A stretch of 64,000 nt of DNA from Sulfitobacter sp. DSM 110093 (GCF_022788715.1 NZ_CP085167.1:2167001-2231000), one strand, 5' to 3'; shown: positions 44,137 through 53,594, counted from the first letter of the stretch. Program-made: numbers and translations. Notes: a model not told the origin generated them from the letters alone.

Positions 44137-45341
44137 GCCCTGCCGATCACCTCGGCCGCCGCTTGCAGCGCATCTTGCCCGTGCTCAATCTTTAACGCGC
44201 ACAGCCCAGCTTCGATGCCGCCAAGCAGCCCCATGATCATCTGGCCGTTCACGTGGCCCATATGGCCCAACCGGAAAAACCCGTGCCACGCGGGCTCTCC
44301 CGGCAGGGCCATGCCAAGACCGATGCCAAGTGTCAGTCCCAGATTTCCCTGCACCCAATTGCGCAACTCGGACGCATGGGGCGATTGAAGGCGCAGCGCT
44401 GTGACAGCATGGCTGCGCAGGTCCCGGTCATCGATATTCAGCCGCAGGCTTCCTTCCGCCGACCATGCTTCGCAAGCGGCCCAGACGGCGCGGGCAAGTG
44501 TCGCATGGCGCTGCCAGACCTGCTCAATCCCTTCTTCATGGATCAGATCAAGCGCGGCCCGCAGGCCGTAAAGGTGATGTGTGGGCGCGGTGCCACCGTG
44601 GTATTGATAAAACTGCTCTGCATGTGCACGCGGCGACCAATCCCAATAGCGGCTTACACGAGGCAACCGCGCGCGTGCGTCTTCGGCCCTATCGTTGAAA
44701 AAAACAAAAGCCATGCCCGGCGGCACCATCAGGCCCTTTTGCGACGCCGTGACCATGACATCGACGCCCCATGCGTCCATCTCGAACGTCTCGCAGCCCA
44801 ATGAGGCAATGCAATCGGCCATCAAAAGCGCGGGGTGGGCCTCGTCATCCAGCAGTCGGCGCAGGCCTGGGACATCGTTGCGCACCGAGCTAGAGGTGTC
44901 GACATGCACCGCCATCACCGCTTTGATTTGATGCGCGCTATCGCTGCGCAGCCGCTCGGCCACTCGCTCTAGGTCAATGGGCGCATTCCGGCCAAAATCG
45001 ATGATCTCAACCTCGGCCCCCAGCCCTGTCGCCATCTCGGCCCAGCCGTGGCCAAAACGCCCCGTGGCCAGCACCAACACATGATCACCGGGCGCGATGA
45101 CATTGCTTAGCGCCGCCTCCCATGCGCCATGGCCGTTGCTGATATACATCGCCACGTGATGATCCGTCCGCGCCACGCGCTTTAGATCAGCCGTCAGCCC
45201 CGGCATCATATCGACCAACTCGCCCTCATAGATATTGGGCGCGGCGCGGTGCATCGCGGTTAGCACGGCCTCGGGCATGACTGAGGGGCCGGGAATGGCC
45301 AGGTAAGAGCGCCCCGGGGCGATTTTAGATTGCGTTGTCAT
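44133..45341 (-). CDS. Class V aminotransferase (alanine/serine-glyoxylate type)
   Basis: A 402-residue PLP aminotransferase. The N-terminal LAIPGPSVMPEAVL and the cofactor-lysine segment ASQKGLMVPPG are characteristic of alanine-glyoxylate and serine-glyoxylate aminotransferases. The C-terminal tail HMGHVNGQMIMGLLGGIEAGL also fits. Likely roles are glyoxylate/glycine interconversion or the serine cycle, which would match the sarcosine-to-glycine flow in the same window, but this cannot be proven. The ribosome site is weak. It overlaps the stop of the convergent aminotransferase by four bases. Confidence 0.88.
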   Translation of the reverse strand: MTTQSKIAPGRSYLAIPGPSVMPEAVLTAMHRAAPNIYEGELVDMMPGLTADLKRVARTDHHVAMYISNGHGAWEAALSNVIAPGDHVLVLATGRFGHGWAEMATGLGAEVEIIDFGRNAPIDLERVAERLRSDSAHQIKAVMAVHVDTSSSVRNDVPGLRRLLDDEAHPALLMADCIASLGCETFEMDAWGVDVMVTASQKGLMVPPGMAFVFFNDRAEDARARLPRVSRYWDWSPRAHAEQFYQYHGGTAPTHHLYGLRAALDLIHEEGIEQVWQRHATLARAVWAACEAWSAEGSLRLNIDDRDLRSHAVTALRLQSPHASELRNWVQGNLGLTLGIGLGMALPGEPAWHGFFRLGHMGHVNGQMIMGLLGGIEAGLCALKIEHGQDALQAAAEVIGRA

Positions 45342-45478
45342 GATATTAGCTGCCGTCTTGAAATTGCGTGACCAGTCTGCGGTCGGGCGCAGCTTACTGC
45401 CCGCGCGGCCGGGGTCAACACGCGAACGGACCTAAGGTAAGCCGCGCAGAAAATGGCCCCTAACCTCTCATAATCCGC

Positions 45479-45517
45479 GGCAAGCGGGGCTCAGCGCAGC
45501 CCGCGCGACCGCTTGCC
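45479..45517 (+). promoter_or_regulatory. Nested hairpin upstream of the ABC exporter
   Basis: GGCAAGCGG (45479-45487) pairs with CCGCTTGCC (45509-45517); a smaller stem, GGGCT with AGCCC, lies inside. It sits 58 bases before the exporter start, in the 233-bp divergent gap. Its role is unknown; it may be an operator or leader structure. Confidence 0.35.
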
Positions 45518-45574
45518 CTGCCTGCTTGGCTTTCGTACACCAAAGGGGACTGCCCAAAAGGATCAGGCACCGGA

Positions 45575-47431
45575 ATGAATGATGAAAGCTACACCTCCGC
45601 GCATTTGATGCGTTGGCTCTGGCGGGACTACCTGAAGAAGCACACCGGGCTGATGGTGATCGCGGTGATCTTCATGGTCATCGAAGGCTCAACCTTGGGT
45701 GTGCTGGCCAAGCTGATGGAACCGATGTTCGACCGCGTCTTTGTCGGCGGCGACCAAGGTGCGCTGGTTTGGGTGGGGCTGGTGCTGGTGGCGATCTTTG
45801 CGCTGCGCGCGCTGGCCACGGTGGTGCAGAAGGTGTTGCTGACCCGCGTGGCGCAGCGCACGGCGGCGGATCTGCGCATCGACCTGTTGGACCGGATGAT
45901 GCGCCAAGACGGGGCATTTCACCAAAACCACCCGCCCGGTTTTCTGGTGCAGCGTGTGCAATCAGATGTGAACGCGGTGGGCAATGTCTGGCGCGCGGTG
46001 ATTACAGGCGCGGGGCGCGACCTTGTGGGTCTGGTGATCCTTATGGGCGTCGCCATCGCAATTGATCCAATTTGGGCGCTGCTGGCGATGATCGGCGTGC
46101 CGCTGATGGTGCTTCCGGCCGCCATTGCGCAGCGTTTCGTCCGCGCCCGTTCGCGCGAGGCGCGCGATATAGGGGCCAGCCTGTCGACACGTTTGGATGA
46201 AGTCTTTCACGGCATCGTGCAGATCAAGCTGAACGCGCTAGAGGCGTATCAGGCCCGCCAATACCGCGAGTTAACGCGGGTTTTCATCCGCACCGAAGTT
46301 CGCGCCGCCTTTGGCAATTCCGCGATCCCGGCGATGATCGACATCATGTCCGGCATCGGTTTCATGGCCGTGATCGTCTACGGCGGGTCCGAGATCATCG
46401 CGGGCAACAAGACCATCGGTGAATTTATGACCTTCTTCACCGCGCTTGGGTTCATGTTCTCCCCCCTGCGCCGCCTTGGTGCAATTAGCGGCTTGTGGCA
46501 AATGGCCGCCGCCGCGTTGGAGCGGATTAAGGAGCTGCTCGACGCGCCCTTGCACCTCCGCAGCCCTGCCAAACCAGTGGCCGCACCGGATGGCCCGCCC
46601 GATATCGCGCTGCGCGACGTGTCGCTGTCCTATGGCGATTCCAAAGTGCTCAATGCGTTGAACCTTTCGGCCAAGGCTGGTGAGACGACCGCGCTTGTCG
46701 GTGCGTCTGGCGCGGGGAAATCGACAATCTTTAACCTGCTGACCCGGCTGGTTGACCCACAAAACGGCACGGTTCAGATCGGCGGTGTTGAGACCACGGC
46801 CCTCGCGTTGCCCGACCTGCGCGGCATGTTTTCGGTCGTGACCCAAGAGGCGCTGCTGTTTGATGAAACCCTGCGCGAGAATATCGTGCTGGGCCGCGAT
46901 GACGTGACGGATGAGGAACTCGATCGCGTGTTGAAGGCAGCCCATGTCGCCGACTTCCTGCCACAGCTTGAACAAGGGCTCGACACCCGTGTTGGCCCGC
47001 GCGGCTCTGCCCTGTCTGGCGGCCAGCGGCAGCGTGTTGTGATCGCCCGCGCCTTGTTACGCGACACGCCGATCTTGCTGCTGGATGAAGCCACCAGCGC
47101 GCTGGACGCGCAATCGGAGCAGGTCGTCCAAGACGCGCTTGACCGGCTGGCCAAGGGGCGCACCACCATCGTCATCGCGCATCGGCTCTCGACCATCCGC
47201 AGCGCGGATAAGATCGTGGTGATGGACCGCGGCCAAGTCACCGATGAAGGCACCCACGACGAATTGATGGAGCGCGGCGGCATCTATGCCGACCTTTACC
47301 GCCTGCAATTCCGCGACGGAAAGACGGTGTCGGATGCCCGCGGCTTGGGCGCTTTGACAGCAAAGCAGCGCCGCGAGAGGCTGCGCCAGCCCAATCTAAT
47401 ACAGCGCCTCGGGGCGCTGTTCTTTAACTAA
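45575..47431 (+). CDS. ABC exporter, MsbA-like (membrane and ATPase domains fused)
   Basis: A 618-residue half-transporter that would work as a homodimer in the inner membrane. Six helices occupy residues about 25-320. The ATPase domain shows Walker A GASGAGKST, the signature LSGGQRQR, Walker B ILLLDEATSALD and the switch histidine in IAHRLST. The overall organisation is that of lipid A or multidrug exporters; the substrate is not known. A glycosyltransferase is convergent downstream and a terminator hairpin is encoded within its last codons (47401-47420). Confidence 0.92.
   Translation: MNDESYTSAHLMRWLWRDYLKKHTGLMVIAVIFMVIEGSTLGVLAKLMEPMFDRVFVGGDQGALVWVGLVLVAIFALRALATVVQKVLLTRVAQRTAADLRIDLLDRMMRQDGAFHQNHPPGFLVQRVQSDVNAVGNVWRAVITGAGRDLVGLVILMGVAIAIDPIWALLAMIGVPLMVLPAAIAQRFVRARSREARDIGASLSTRLDEVFHGIVQIKLNALEAYQARQYRELTRVFIRTEVRAAFGNSAIPAMIDIMSGIGFMAVIVYGGSEIIAGNKTIGEFMTFFTALGFMFSPLRRLGAISGLWQMAAAALERIKELLDAPLHLRSPAKPVAAPDGPPDIALRDVSLSYGDSKVLNALNLSAKAGETTALVGASGAGKSTIFNLLTRLVDPQNGTVQIGGVETTALALPDLRGMFSVVTQEALLFDETLRENIVLGRDDVTDEELDRVLKAAHVADFLPQLEQGLDTRVGPRGSALSGGQRQRVVIARALLRDTPILLLDEATSALDAQSEQVVQDALDRLAKGRTTIVIAHRLSTIRSADKIVVMDRGQVTDEGTHDELMERGGIYADLYRLQFRDGKTVSDARGLGALTAKQRRERLRQPNLIQRLGALFFN
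47401..47425 (+). terminator. Terminator inside the end of the ABC exporter gene
   Basis: ACAGCGCC (47401-47408) pairs perfectly with GGCGCTGT (47413-47420) over TCGG, followed by TCTTT. The stem is translated as the last ten or so residues of the exporter. Confidence 0.75.
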
Positions 47432-47437
47432 AAGGTA

Positions 47438-47466
47438 GGGGGCGCGCGAGAAATCTCGCGCCCCAT
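47438..47466. terminator. Bidirectional terminator between convergent genes
   Basis: GGGG plus CGCGAGA (47438-47450, with a 2-base bulge) pairs with TCTCGCGCCCC (47454-47464). In the minus direction it is followed by a CTACCTTTTAG sequence. It separates the ABC exporter and the glycosyltransferase. Confidence 0.6.
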
Positions 47467-47472
47467 TTGCGA

Positions 47473-48156
47473 TCAAGAGCGGCGATAGCTCTGCGCAAGG
47501 TCTTCGGGGTTTGCGCCCATCGCATAGCGTGCCAGCGTCCAAAGGTTACGCCCGCCCCGACGCAACCACCCTTGGCGGCGGTATTTATCGGCGCTGGTCG
47601 TGGCCTGCCCATCCAAACGCTGCAACCGCCCCCGCAAGGCACGGGCCAGTGCGACATCCTCCATCAACGGCTGATCCGGATAGCCGCCCACGTCGTCATA
47701 AAGCGCGCGAGACAACAGCAACCCTTGATCGCCGTAAGGCAGGCCAAAGCCGCTGCGCAGGTTCGCCCAGACCGCCACCAATCGCGGCGCCAGCCCTCGC
47801 TGATCAAATTGCAAGCGGAACCACCCCGCAGCCCCCGCCCCGCGTGCCATGTGATCCTGCACCGCATCGGTCCAGCCCGGCGCCAGCACCGTGTCGGCGT
47901 GCAGTACCAGCAACCAATCGCCCCGCGCCGCCGCACATCCACGGCTCAGTTGTCCGCCCCGCGACGGCGTGCCTGAAACCACCTCGCCCCCCCAGCCTTC
48001 GGCCAATGCCTGCGTGCCGTCCGTCGATCCCCCATCGCTGACGATCACCTCGCGGATCAGCCCGGCCTGCAACCCTTCGACAAGGGCGGCAAGGCAGGCG
48101 GGCAGCGAGGTGGCTGCATTCAAGCTGGGAATAACGATAGAGATCGGCGCGCGCAT
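47473..48156 (-). CDS. Glycosyltransferase family 2 protein (TIGR04283-like)
   Basis: A 227-residue soluble glycosyltransferase. The N-terminal nucleotide-binding strand IVIPSLNAATSLPACL, the VSDGGSTDGT segment and the DXD-like HADTVL (metal-binding) are typical of GT-A enzymes. The GDQGLLLSRALYDDVGGYP region fits the TIGR04283 group. Such proteins make glycolipids or exopolysaccharides; the acceptor is unknown. AAGGGG lies before the ATG. It is convergent with the ABC exporter, but co-occurrence with an export or polysaccharide locus is not otherwise seen. Confidence 0.88.
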   Translation of the reverse strand: MRAPISIVIPSLNAATSLPACLAALVEGLQAGLIREVIVSDGGSTDGTQALAEGWGGEVVSGTPSRGGQLSRGCAAARGDWLLVLHADTVLAPGWTDAVQDHMARGAGAAGWFRLQFDQRGLAPRLVAVWANLRSGFGLPYGDQGLLLSRALYDDVGGYPDQPLMEDVALARALRGRLQRLDGQATTSADKYRRQGWLRRGGRNLWTLARYAMGANPEDLAQSYRRS

Positions 48157-48220
48157 GGTTGCCCCTTTTGGATGGGTTTGTCAGGTTATATGTCATGGCC
48201 AGCAATCAAAGGACAACCGC

Positions 48221-48967
48221 ATGACCACGCGCCGCATTCTGCGCCTCTCCGGCCCCGACACCCGCGATTTCCTGCAAGGCATCGTGACCAATGACGTTGG
48301 CAAACTCGACCAAGGCCCGGTCTATGCCGCCCTGCTGACGCCGCAGGGCAAATATATGGCCGATTTCTTTCTTATTGCTGATGGCGATAGCGTTCTGCTT
48401 GATGTGGACGAAAGCCTTGGCGACATGCTCACCCAACGGCTGTCGATGTATAAGCTGCGCGCCAAGGTGACGATTGAGCCGACCGAGCTGCACCTCCATC
48501 GTGGCTCCGGCCCCGCACCCGAAGATGCCGTGGCCGACCCGCGTCACTCGGAAATGGGCTGGCGCGCCTATCGCGACACGCCGCAGACCGAGGACACGAC
48601 CGATTGGAACGCCCTGCGCGTGGCGCACCTGATCCCCGAAACTGGTGTGGAACTGACGCCTGATACGTTTATCCTCGAAGCCGGGCTTGATCGGATCAAC
48701 GGGCTCGACTTCCGCAAGGGCTGCTATGTTGGCCAAGAGGTCACGGCGCGGATGAAACACAAGACCGAATTGCGCAAGGGGCTGACACGGGTTGAGGTCA
48801 GTGGCAGCGCCGCACCGGGCACGGCGATCACGGCAGAGGGCAAACCGGCGGGCACGCTTTTCACCCAAGCGGGCGGTCAAGCGCTGGCGCATCTGCGCTT
48901 TGACCGCGCCAAAGGGCCGATGCAGGCCGATGACGCGCAGGTCACTTGGCCCGGCCCTGTCGCCTGA
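48221..48967 (+). CDS. ygfZ: Folate-binding iron-sulfur maintenance protein YgfZ
   Basis: A 248-residue GcvT-like protein that assists repair or assembly of iron-sulfur enzymes using tetrahydrofolate. The family signature KGCYVGQE is visible in DFRKGCYVGQEVTARM. The start at 48221 (MTTRRILRL) has AAAGGA about 7 bases upstream; the longer open frame upstream overlaps the divergent glycosyltransferase gene and is discarded. The N-terminal GIVTNDV segment is the folate-binding part. The gene ends close to efp, which is convergent. Confidence 0.92.
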   Translation: MTTRRILRLSGPDTRDFLQGIVTNDVGKLDQGPVYAALLTPQGKYMADFFLIADGDSVLLDVDESLGDMLTQRLSMYKLRAKVTIEPTELHLHRGSGPAPEDAVADPRHSEMGWRAYRDTPQTEDTTDWNALRVAHLIPETGVELTPDTFILEAGLDRINGLDFRKGCYVGQEVTARMKHKTELRKGLTRVEVSGSAAPGTAITAEGKPAGTLFTQAGGQALAHLRFDRAKGPMQADDAQVTWPGPVA

Positions 48968-48981
48968 GCGCCCCACAACAA

Positions 48982-49007
48982 GAAAAAGCCCCGGCAAAAC
49001 CGGGGCT
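48982..49007 (-). terminator. Terminator of efp
   Basis: AGCCCCGG (48987-48994) pairs with CCGGGGCT (49000-49007) over CAAAA; in the minus direction TTTTTC follows. It lies between the convergent ygfZ and efp genes. Confidence 0.85.
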
Positions 49008-49035
49008 GATCTAGCTCACGTTGGATGACGTTGCG

Positions 49036-49599
49036 TCAAGCGCGTTCTACATATTCCATGGTTTCGGTGTTCACCACGATCGCTTCGTCCTGCCCCACGA
49101 AGGGCGGAACAGAAATCTTTACACCGTTTTCCAGAATGGCCGGCTTGAAGGAATTCGCCGCTGTCTGGCCTTTGACGACCGGCTCTGTCTCGGCAATATT
49201 GCAGACCACTTTTTGCGGCAGACGGGCGTTCAGCGCTTCGGCTTCATGGTACTCGACCACGATCATCATGCCGTCTTGCAGGAAGGGGCGCGTGTCACCC
49301 AAAAGCTCGGCATCCAGCTGCACCTGCTCATAGGTTTCGGTGTCCATTACCACCAGCATACCGTCGTCTTCATACAGAAATTGCTGGTCTTTTTGCTCCA
49401 GCCGCACGCGCTCGACCTTATCGGCAGAGCGGAAGCGTTCGTTCAATTTGGAGCCGTTGCGCAGGTTGCGCATCTCGACTTGGGCAAAGGCACCGCCCTT
49501 GCCGGGCTTCACGTGATCGACCTTAACAGCCGCCCAAAGGCCACCGTTATGTTCAAGGACGTTTCCGGGGCGGATCTCGTTTCCGTTAATCTTGGGCAT
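49036..49599 (-). CDS. efp: Elongation factor P
   Basis: Relieves ribosome stalling at polyproline segments, 187 residues. The KOW-like N-terminal domain holds the conserved lysine K34 in KPGKGGAF, the residue that is beta-lysylated in the EpmA type, followed by the two C-terminal OB folds. The start at 49599 (MPKINGNEI) is the normal one; a slightly longer frame exists. The modification enzymes (epmA, epmB) are not in the window. The gene stands alone with its own terminator. Confidence 0.97.
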   Translation of the reverse strand: MPKINGNEIRPGNVLEHNGGLWAAVKVDHVKPGKGGAFAQVEMRNLRNGSKLNERFRSADKVERVRLEQKDQQFLYEDDGMLVVMDTETYEQVQLDAELLGDTRPFLQDGMMIVVEYHEAEALNARLPQKVVCNIAETEPVVKGQTAANSFKPAILENGVKISVPPFVGQDEAIVVNTETMEYVERA

Positions 49600-49786
49600 G
49601 TGACAAAACCACGACATAAGGTTGATGATAAGATGTCTGGCTCTATATCGGGAGGGATGGTCCCCTGCAAGCGGGCGATATCCGGGCGTCGCTGTGACAA
49701 CTAGATATGCGCAAGCTGCATGGGTGGTATGCTAAATAGAGGTATCCGAATCAAAGGATATCCGTCATAAGGAGCGTCACGCCCGA

Positions 49787-49825
49787 ATGACAAGAGCAAG
49801 AATAATCGAAAGGACGACGAGATGA
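49787..49825 (+). promoter_or_regulatory. Possible 12-residue leader peptide
   Basis: A short frame, MTRARIIERTTR, ends in a TGA that overlaps the following ATG by four bases. AAGGAG (49769-49774) lies 12 bases before its start, and the downstream gene has GGACGACGAG. Whether it is translated is unknown. Confidence 0.3.
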
Positions 49826-50142
49826 AAGATTTCGTTGATGGCACCGCTTTCAACAACGAGCAAGGCAACCGCGCACGCAAGCTCTTTGCTGCTGTGGTGC
49901 TTGCTGCTTTGGATGACGCAATTGCCGACGACAAGAAATATGGCAACGGCCCAGAACAGATCGCCCGCTGGGCCCGTTCGCGCGATGGCCGCGAAGTGCT
50001 GAGCTGCGCCGGGATCGACCCCAACGAGCGGGTCGTCGAAGGTCTGATGGAATTTGTGGGCAAAGGCGTGCGGACTTCCGTCGCCCTGTCGCGCGAAGAG
50101 TCCGAGCGTCGCAATGCCGCGCTTCAGGCCGAAGCCGCCTGA
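49822..50142 (+). CDS. Conserved small protein (DUF6280-like)
   Basis: A 106-residue acidic, helix-rich soluble protein (KDFVDGTAFNNEQGNRARKL at the start; CAGIDPNERVVEGLMEFVGK in the middle). I recall this as a conserved Rhodobacterales family of unknown role, tentatively DUF6280; no catalytic or binding motif is visible. GGACGACGAG precedes the ATG and a strong terminator follows, so it is monocistronic. A 12-codon frame overlaps its start. High conservation with a dedicated terminator suggests a housekeeping or stress role, which is inference. Confidence 0.72.
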   Translation: MKDFVDGTAFNNEQGNRARKLFAAVVLAALDDAIADDKKYGNGPEQIARWARSRDGREVLSCAGIDPNERVVEGLMEFVGKGVRTSVALSREESERRNAALQAEAA

Positions 50143-50167
50143 GAATATCCGCCAAGCGGAGCAATTG

Positions 50168-50193
50168 ACGCAGCCTTCGGGCTGCGTTTTTTT
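50168..50193 (+). terminator. Strong intrinsic terminator
   Basis: ACGCAGCC (50168-50175) pairs with GGCTGCGT (50180-50187) over TTCG, followed by a run of seven T (50187-50193). This is a near-ideal terminator, 25 bases after the gene at 49822. Confidence 0.93.
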
Positions 50194-50215
50194 GTGTCTG
50201 CTGTTGGGGAGTCTG

Positions 50216-50794
50216 TCAGTCTGCTCCGAAAAAGAAGATCCAGTTGCGCAGGGCCAGCCCCTCGGCCAGCAGCAGCGCCAACGTCAGGCAAGAGAGCACC
50301 CAACCGGGCCTGCGCCACCACAGCGTAATGGCGGCAAGGGTGCTGACCAGCGCCTCAATCGGTGCGACCCAGGCCGCGCCGTGACGCACATCCCAATAAC
50401 TGACCGGGCTTTCGAATATCCACCCCGTCAGCGGCCAGAAATGCGCCCGCCCGTCATCGTGGTGCAGCGGCAGGTCGAATAGTAGATGCAGCAGCGCCGC
50501 CCCCGTCAGCGCCACGGCCCAGCCCGCCTGCTGCCAGACCGCCAGCGCCAACAGTGCCCCCCAGACGATGAATGAATTATCTATCGAAAAGACCGTCTGC
50601 CAGAGGTCCGAGTAGTAAAGCTCCCCAAAGACCATATGCCCCGGCAGCCCTTGGACATAGAGCGCAAAACCCGCCATCAGGTAGAGCGACAAGTCCGGCA
50701 GCAGCGCCCCGACAAGCGCCGCCCAGATCAACGGCTTGCCCCCCTCGCGCCCCATCACGGCAGCGCCCAAAAGCAAATGTGCAGGCGTGTTCAT
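50216..50794 (-). CDS. Integral membrane protein of unknown function (YdjM-like)
   Basis: A 192-residue protein with about six hydrophobic helices. It begins with [15 protein letters not shown], which matches the start of the YdjM/metal-dependent-hydrolase-like membrane family. Histidines and aspartates occur in [19 protein letters not shown], as in that family, where they may bind metal. The start at 50794 is preferred over 50818, with GGGGAAAGAG upstream. It diverges from cobQ with 60 bases between. No function can be stated. Confidence 0.75.
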   Translation of the reverse strand: MNTPAHLLLGAAVMGREGGKPLIWAALVGALLPDLSLYLMAGFALYVQGLPGHMVFGELYYSDLWQTVFSIDNSFIVWGALLALAVWQQAGWAVALTGAALLHLLFDLPLHHDDGRAHFWPLTGWIFESPVSYWDVRHGAAWVAPIEALVSTLAAITLWWRRPGWVLSCLTLALLLAEGLALRNWIFFFGAD

Positions 50795-50854
50795 CGCGGC
50801 TCTTTCCCCTTGGATCATTTTGCGCCAGTTTGCGCGAAACAGGGGCAGAATGAC

Positions 50855-52312
50855 ATGACCAAAGCCATCATGATACAGGGCACCGGCAGTAATGTCGGCA
50901 AGTCGATGATCGTTGCCGGATTAATCCGCGCCTGCACACGGCGCGGGCTGCGCGTGCGCCCCTTCAAACCGCAGAACATGTCCAACAACGCCGCCGTCAC
51001 CGAGGACGGAGGCGAGATTGGCCGCGCCCAGGCCTTGCAGGCCCGTGCCGCTGGCGTGGCCCCGCATACGGACATGAACCCGGTGCTGCTGAAACCTCAA
51101 AGTGCGACCGGCGCGCAAGTCGTGGTGCAGGGCAAGATCGCGGGCCAGCAAGAGGCGCGGGAGTTTGGACGCAACAAAGCCAGCCTGATGCCCGCCGTGC
51201 TACAGTCCTTTCACCGCTTGGCCGAAAGCTGCGACCTAATCGTGATCGAAGGCGCGGGTTCCCCGGCAGAGACCAACCTGCGGGCGGGCGATATCGCCAA
51301 TATGGGTTTCGCCCGCGCCGCCGGGGTGACCGTGGTGCTGATGGGCGACATCGACCGTGGCGGGGTGATCGCGCAGATCGTCGGGACGCAGGCGGTGCTA
51401 GATGCCGAAGACAACGCGCTGATCCGCGGCTTTGCCGTCAATAAATTCCGCGGCGACCGCAGCCTCTTTGATGCAGGTCGCGACGACATCGCCGCGCGCA
51501 CCGGCTGGCCGAGCCTTGGCGTGATCCCTTGGTGCGACGCCGCCCACCGCCTGCCCGCCGAAGATGTGATGGATCTGCCCGCCCGCGCCCGCTCGGGCGG
51601 ATCGGGCTGCGTCATCGCCGTGCCACGCCTGCCGCGGATCGCCAATTTCGATGACCTCGACCCATTGGCCGCCGAGCCGGGGGTCGACCTGCGAATGATC
51701 ATGCCCGGCAGCCCCCTGCCCGCCGAGGCCGATCTGGTGCTGATGGTCGGCAGCAAATCGACAATCTCCGACCTCGAAGCCTTCCGCGCCGAGGGCTGGG
51801 ACATCGACCTTGCCGCGCATATCCGACGGGGCGGTCATGTGCTGGGGCTTTGTGGTGGCTATCAGATGCTGGGCAAGACGATCACCGATCCGCAGGGCAT
51901 CGAAGGCCCGGCGGCGCAGGTCGCGGGGCTGGGGCATCTGGACGTTGAAACCACGATGGCCCCGCTGAAACATCTGTCCGAGAAAAGCGGCCAGCACCCC
52001 GCCAGCGGCACCGCGCTTACGGGTTATGAAATTCACATCGGCGAGACCACCGGCCCCGATTGCGCCCGCGCGTGGCTCAGTTTCGACGCCACGCCCGAGG
52101 GCGCGGCCTCCCCCTCGGGCCGGGTGCAGGGCTGCTATATGCATGGGATTTTCAGCTCAGACGCCTTTCGCCGCGCCTACCTCGGCGGTTTTGGCGTGAC
52201 CTCATCGCTGGACTTTGAGAGCGGCGTGGATGATGCGCTCGACGCGCTGGCCGATCATGTCGAGACATATATGGATGTCGACCTGTTCCTCTCCCTCGCG
52301 GCAGAGGTCTAG
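50855..52312 (+). CDS. cobQ: Cobyric acid synthase CobQ
   Basis: Amidates adenosylcobyrinic acid a,c-diamide to adenosylcobyric acid in cobalamin synthesis, 485 residues. The N-terminal ATP-binding domain shows [18 protein letters not shown]; the C-terminal glutaminase domain shows [14 protein letters not shown] with the catalytic cysteine and the histidine region GYEIHIGET. The start at 50855 (MTKAIMIQG) has AGGGG upstream. No other cobalamin gene is beside it, so it is separate from the main cob cluster. The organism is therefore predicted to make or remodel B12. Confidence 0.95.
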   Translation: MTKAIMIQGTGSNVGKSMIVAGLIRACTRRGLRVRPFKPQNMSNNAAVTEDGGEIGRAQALQARAAGVAPHTDMNPVLLKPQSATGAQVVVQGKIAGQQEAREFGRNKASLMPAVLQSFHRLAESCDLIVIEGAGSPAETNLRAGDIANMGFARAAGVTVVLMGDIDRGGVIAQIVGTQAVLDAEDNALIRGFAVNKFRGDRSLFDAGRDDIAARTGWPSLGVIPWCDAAHRLPAEDVMDLPARARSGGSGCVIAVPRLPRIANFDDLDPLAAEPGVDLRMIMPGSPLPAEADLVLMVGSKSTISDLEAFRAEGWDIDLAAHIRRGGHVLGLCGGYQMLGKTITDPQGIEGPAAQVAGLGHLDVETTMAPLKHLSEKSGQHPASGTALTGYEIHIGETTGPDCARAWLSFDATPEGAASPSGRVQGCYMHGIFSSDAFRRAYLGGFGVTSSLDFESGVDDALDALADHVETYMDVDLFLSLAAEV

Positions 52313-52336
52313 GCTGGAGAGCGCGGCCCTCCAGCC
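52312..52336. terminator. Hairpin between cobQ and frmA
   Basis: GGCTGGAG (52312-52319) pairs with CTCCAGCC (52329-52336) with a 9-base loop, overlapping the cobQ stop codon. No T-run follows on either strand. It probably ends transcription weakly between the two convergent genes. Confidence 0.4.
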
Positions 52337-52342
52337 CGAGGC

Positions 52343-53458
52343 TTAAAACTCGACGACCGCGCGGATTGATTCACCTTTGTGCATCAATTCAAAACCTTCG
52401 TTGATCTGATCGAGCGTCAGCTTATGGGTAATCATAGGGTCGATCTCGATCTTGCCGTTCATGTACCAATCAACGATCTTGGGCACATCCGTCCGCCCCT
52501 TGGCCCCGCCAAAGGCGGTGCCGCGCCAAACACGCCCGGTCACCAGTTGGAAAGGCCGCGTCGAGATCTCGGCCCCCGCAGGTGCCACGCCGATGATGAT
52601 GCTTTCGCCCCAGCCCTTGTGGGCACATTCCAACGCGTCGCGCATGACCTTAGTGTTGCCGGTCGCGTCAAAGGAATAATCCGCGCCGCCTTTGGTCACC
52701 TCGACCAGATGCGCCACCAGATCGCCCTCGACGTTCTTGGGGTTCACGAAATCGGTCATCCCGAAATAGCGCCCGACCTCTTCTTTGTCGTCGTTAAGAT
52801 CAACACCGACGATCTGATCCGCGCCCGCCATCCGCAGGCCTTGGATCACGTTCAACCCGATACCGCCTAGCCCAAAGACCACGCAGCGGGCGCCCAGTTC
52901 GACCTTAGCGGTGTTGATTACCGCGCCGATGCCTGTCGTGACACCACAGCCAATGTAGCAAATCTTATCAAACGGCGCGTCTTTGCGGACCTTGGCCAGC
53001 GCGATTTCCGGCACCACGGTGTGATTGGCGAAGGTCGAGCAGCCCATATAGTGGTGGATCGGCGTGCCATCGAGCATCGAAAACCGCGTTGTGCCATCGG
53101 GCAGCAAGCCTTGGCCTTGGGTCACGCGAATTTTTTGACAGAGGTTGGTTTTGCCGCTGAGGCAATACTCACACTCCCGGCATTCTGGCGTGTAGAGCGG
53201 GATGACGTGGTCGCCCGGCTCCAGCGTGGTCACGCCTTCGCCCACTTCCAACACCACGCCCGCGCCTTCATGGCCAAGGATCGCGGGGAAGATGCCTTCG
53301 GGATCGTCGCCCGAGCGGGTGAATTCATCGGTATGGCAAAGGCCGGTCGCCTTGACCTCGACCAAGACCTCGCCACGTTTCGGTCCTTCGAGGTTCACCT
53401 CCATGATTTCAAGCGGTTTGCCAGCTTCGACAGCGACGGCGGCACGGGTTCTCATCAT
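52343..53458 (-). CDS. frmA: S-(hydroxymethyl)glutathione dehydrogenase (class III ADH)
   Basis: Oxidises the glutathione adduct of formaldehyde, using NAD, to S-formylglutathione. It is 371 residues. Zinc ligands are in GLCHTD, GHEGAGVV and the four-cysteine loop PECRECEYCLSGKTNLC, and the cofactor segment is GLGGIGLNV. GAAGGAG lies upstream of the ATG. No S-formylglutathione hydrolase follows, though it often does. It is the natural sink for formaldehyde released by sarcosine oxidase. An Lrp-type gene follows upstream in the same direction, 136 bp away. Confidence 0.95.
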   Translation of the reverse strand: MMRTRAAVAVEAGKPLEIMEVNLEGPKRGEVLVEVKATGLCHTDEFTRSGDDPEGIFPAILGHEGAGVVLEVGEGVTTLEPGDHVIPLYTPECRECEYCLSGKTNLCQKIRVTQGQGLLPDGTTRFSMLDGTPIHHYMGCSTFANHTVVPEIALAKVRKDAPFDKICYIGCGVTTGIGAVINTAKVELGARCVVFGLGGIGLNVIQGLRMAGADQIVGVDLNDDKEEVGRYFGMTDFVNPKNVEGDLVAHLVEVTKGGADYSFDATGNTKVMRDALECAHKGWGESIIIGVAPAGAEISTRPFQLVTGRVWRGTAFGGAKGRTDVPKIVDWYMNGKIEIDPMITHKLTLDQINEGFELMHKGESIRAVVEF

Positions 53459-53594
53459 GGGTCTCTCCTTCGAGGTTAATCACCTGAGTCTATATGGAGC
53501 ATGGCCGTATCAAAAGTCCATTTCAGAAAGCGGCGCAGCTCACGATGCGCCGCGCGATGAGTGGCTATGCGCGATATGCTGATCGAATGGCGCC

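Noticed and set aside
48221..48967. A glycine-cleavage GcvT gene
   Set aside because: The length (248) and the KGCYxGQE signature point to YgfZ and not to the roughly 370-residue aminomethyltransferase.
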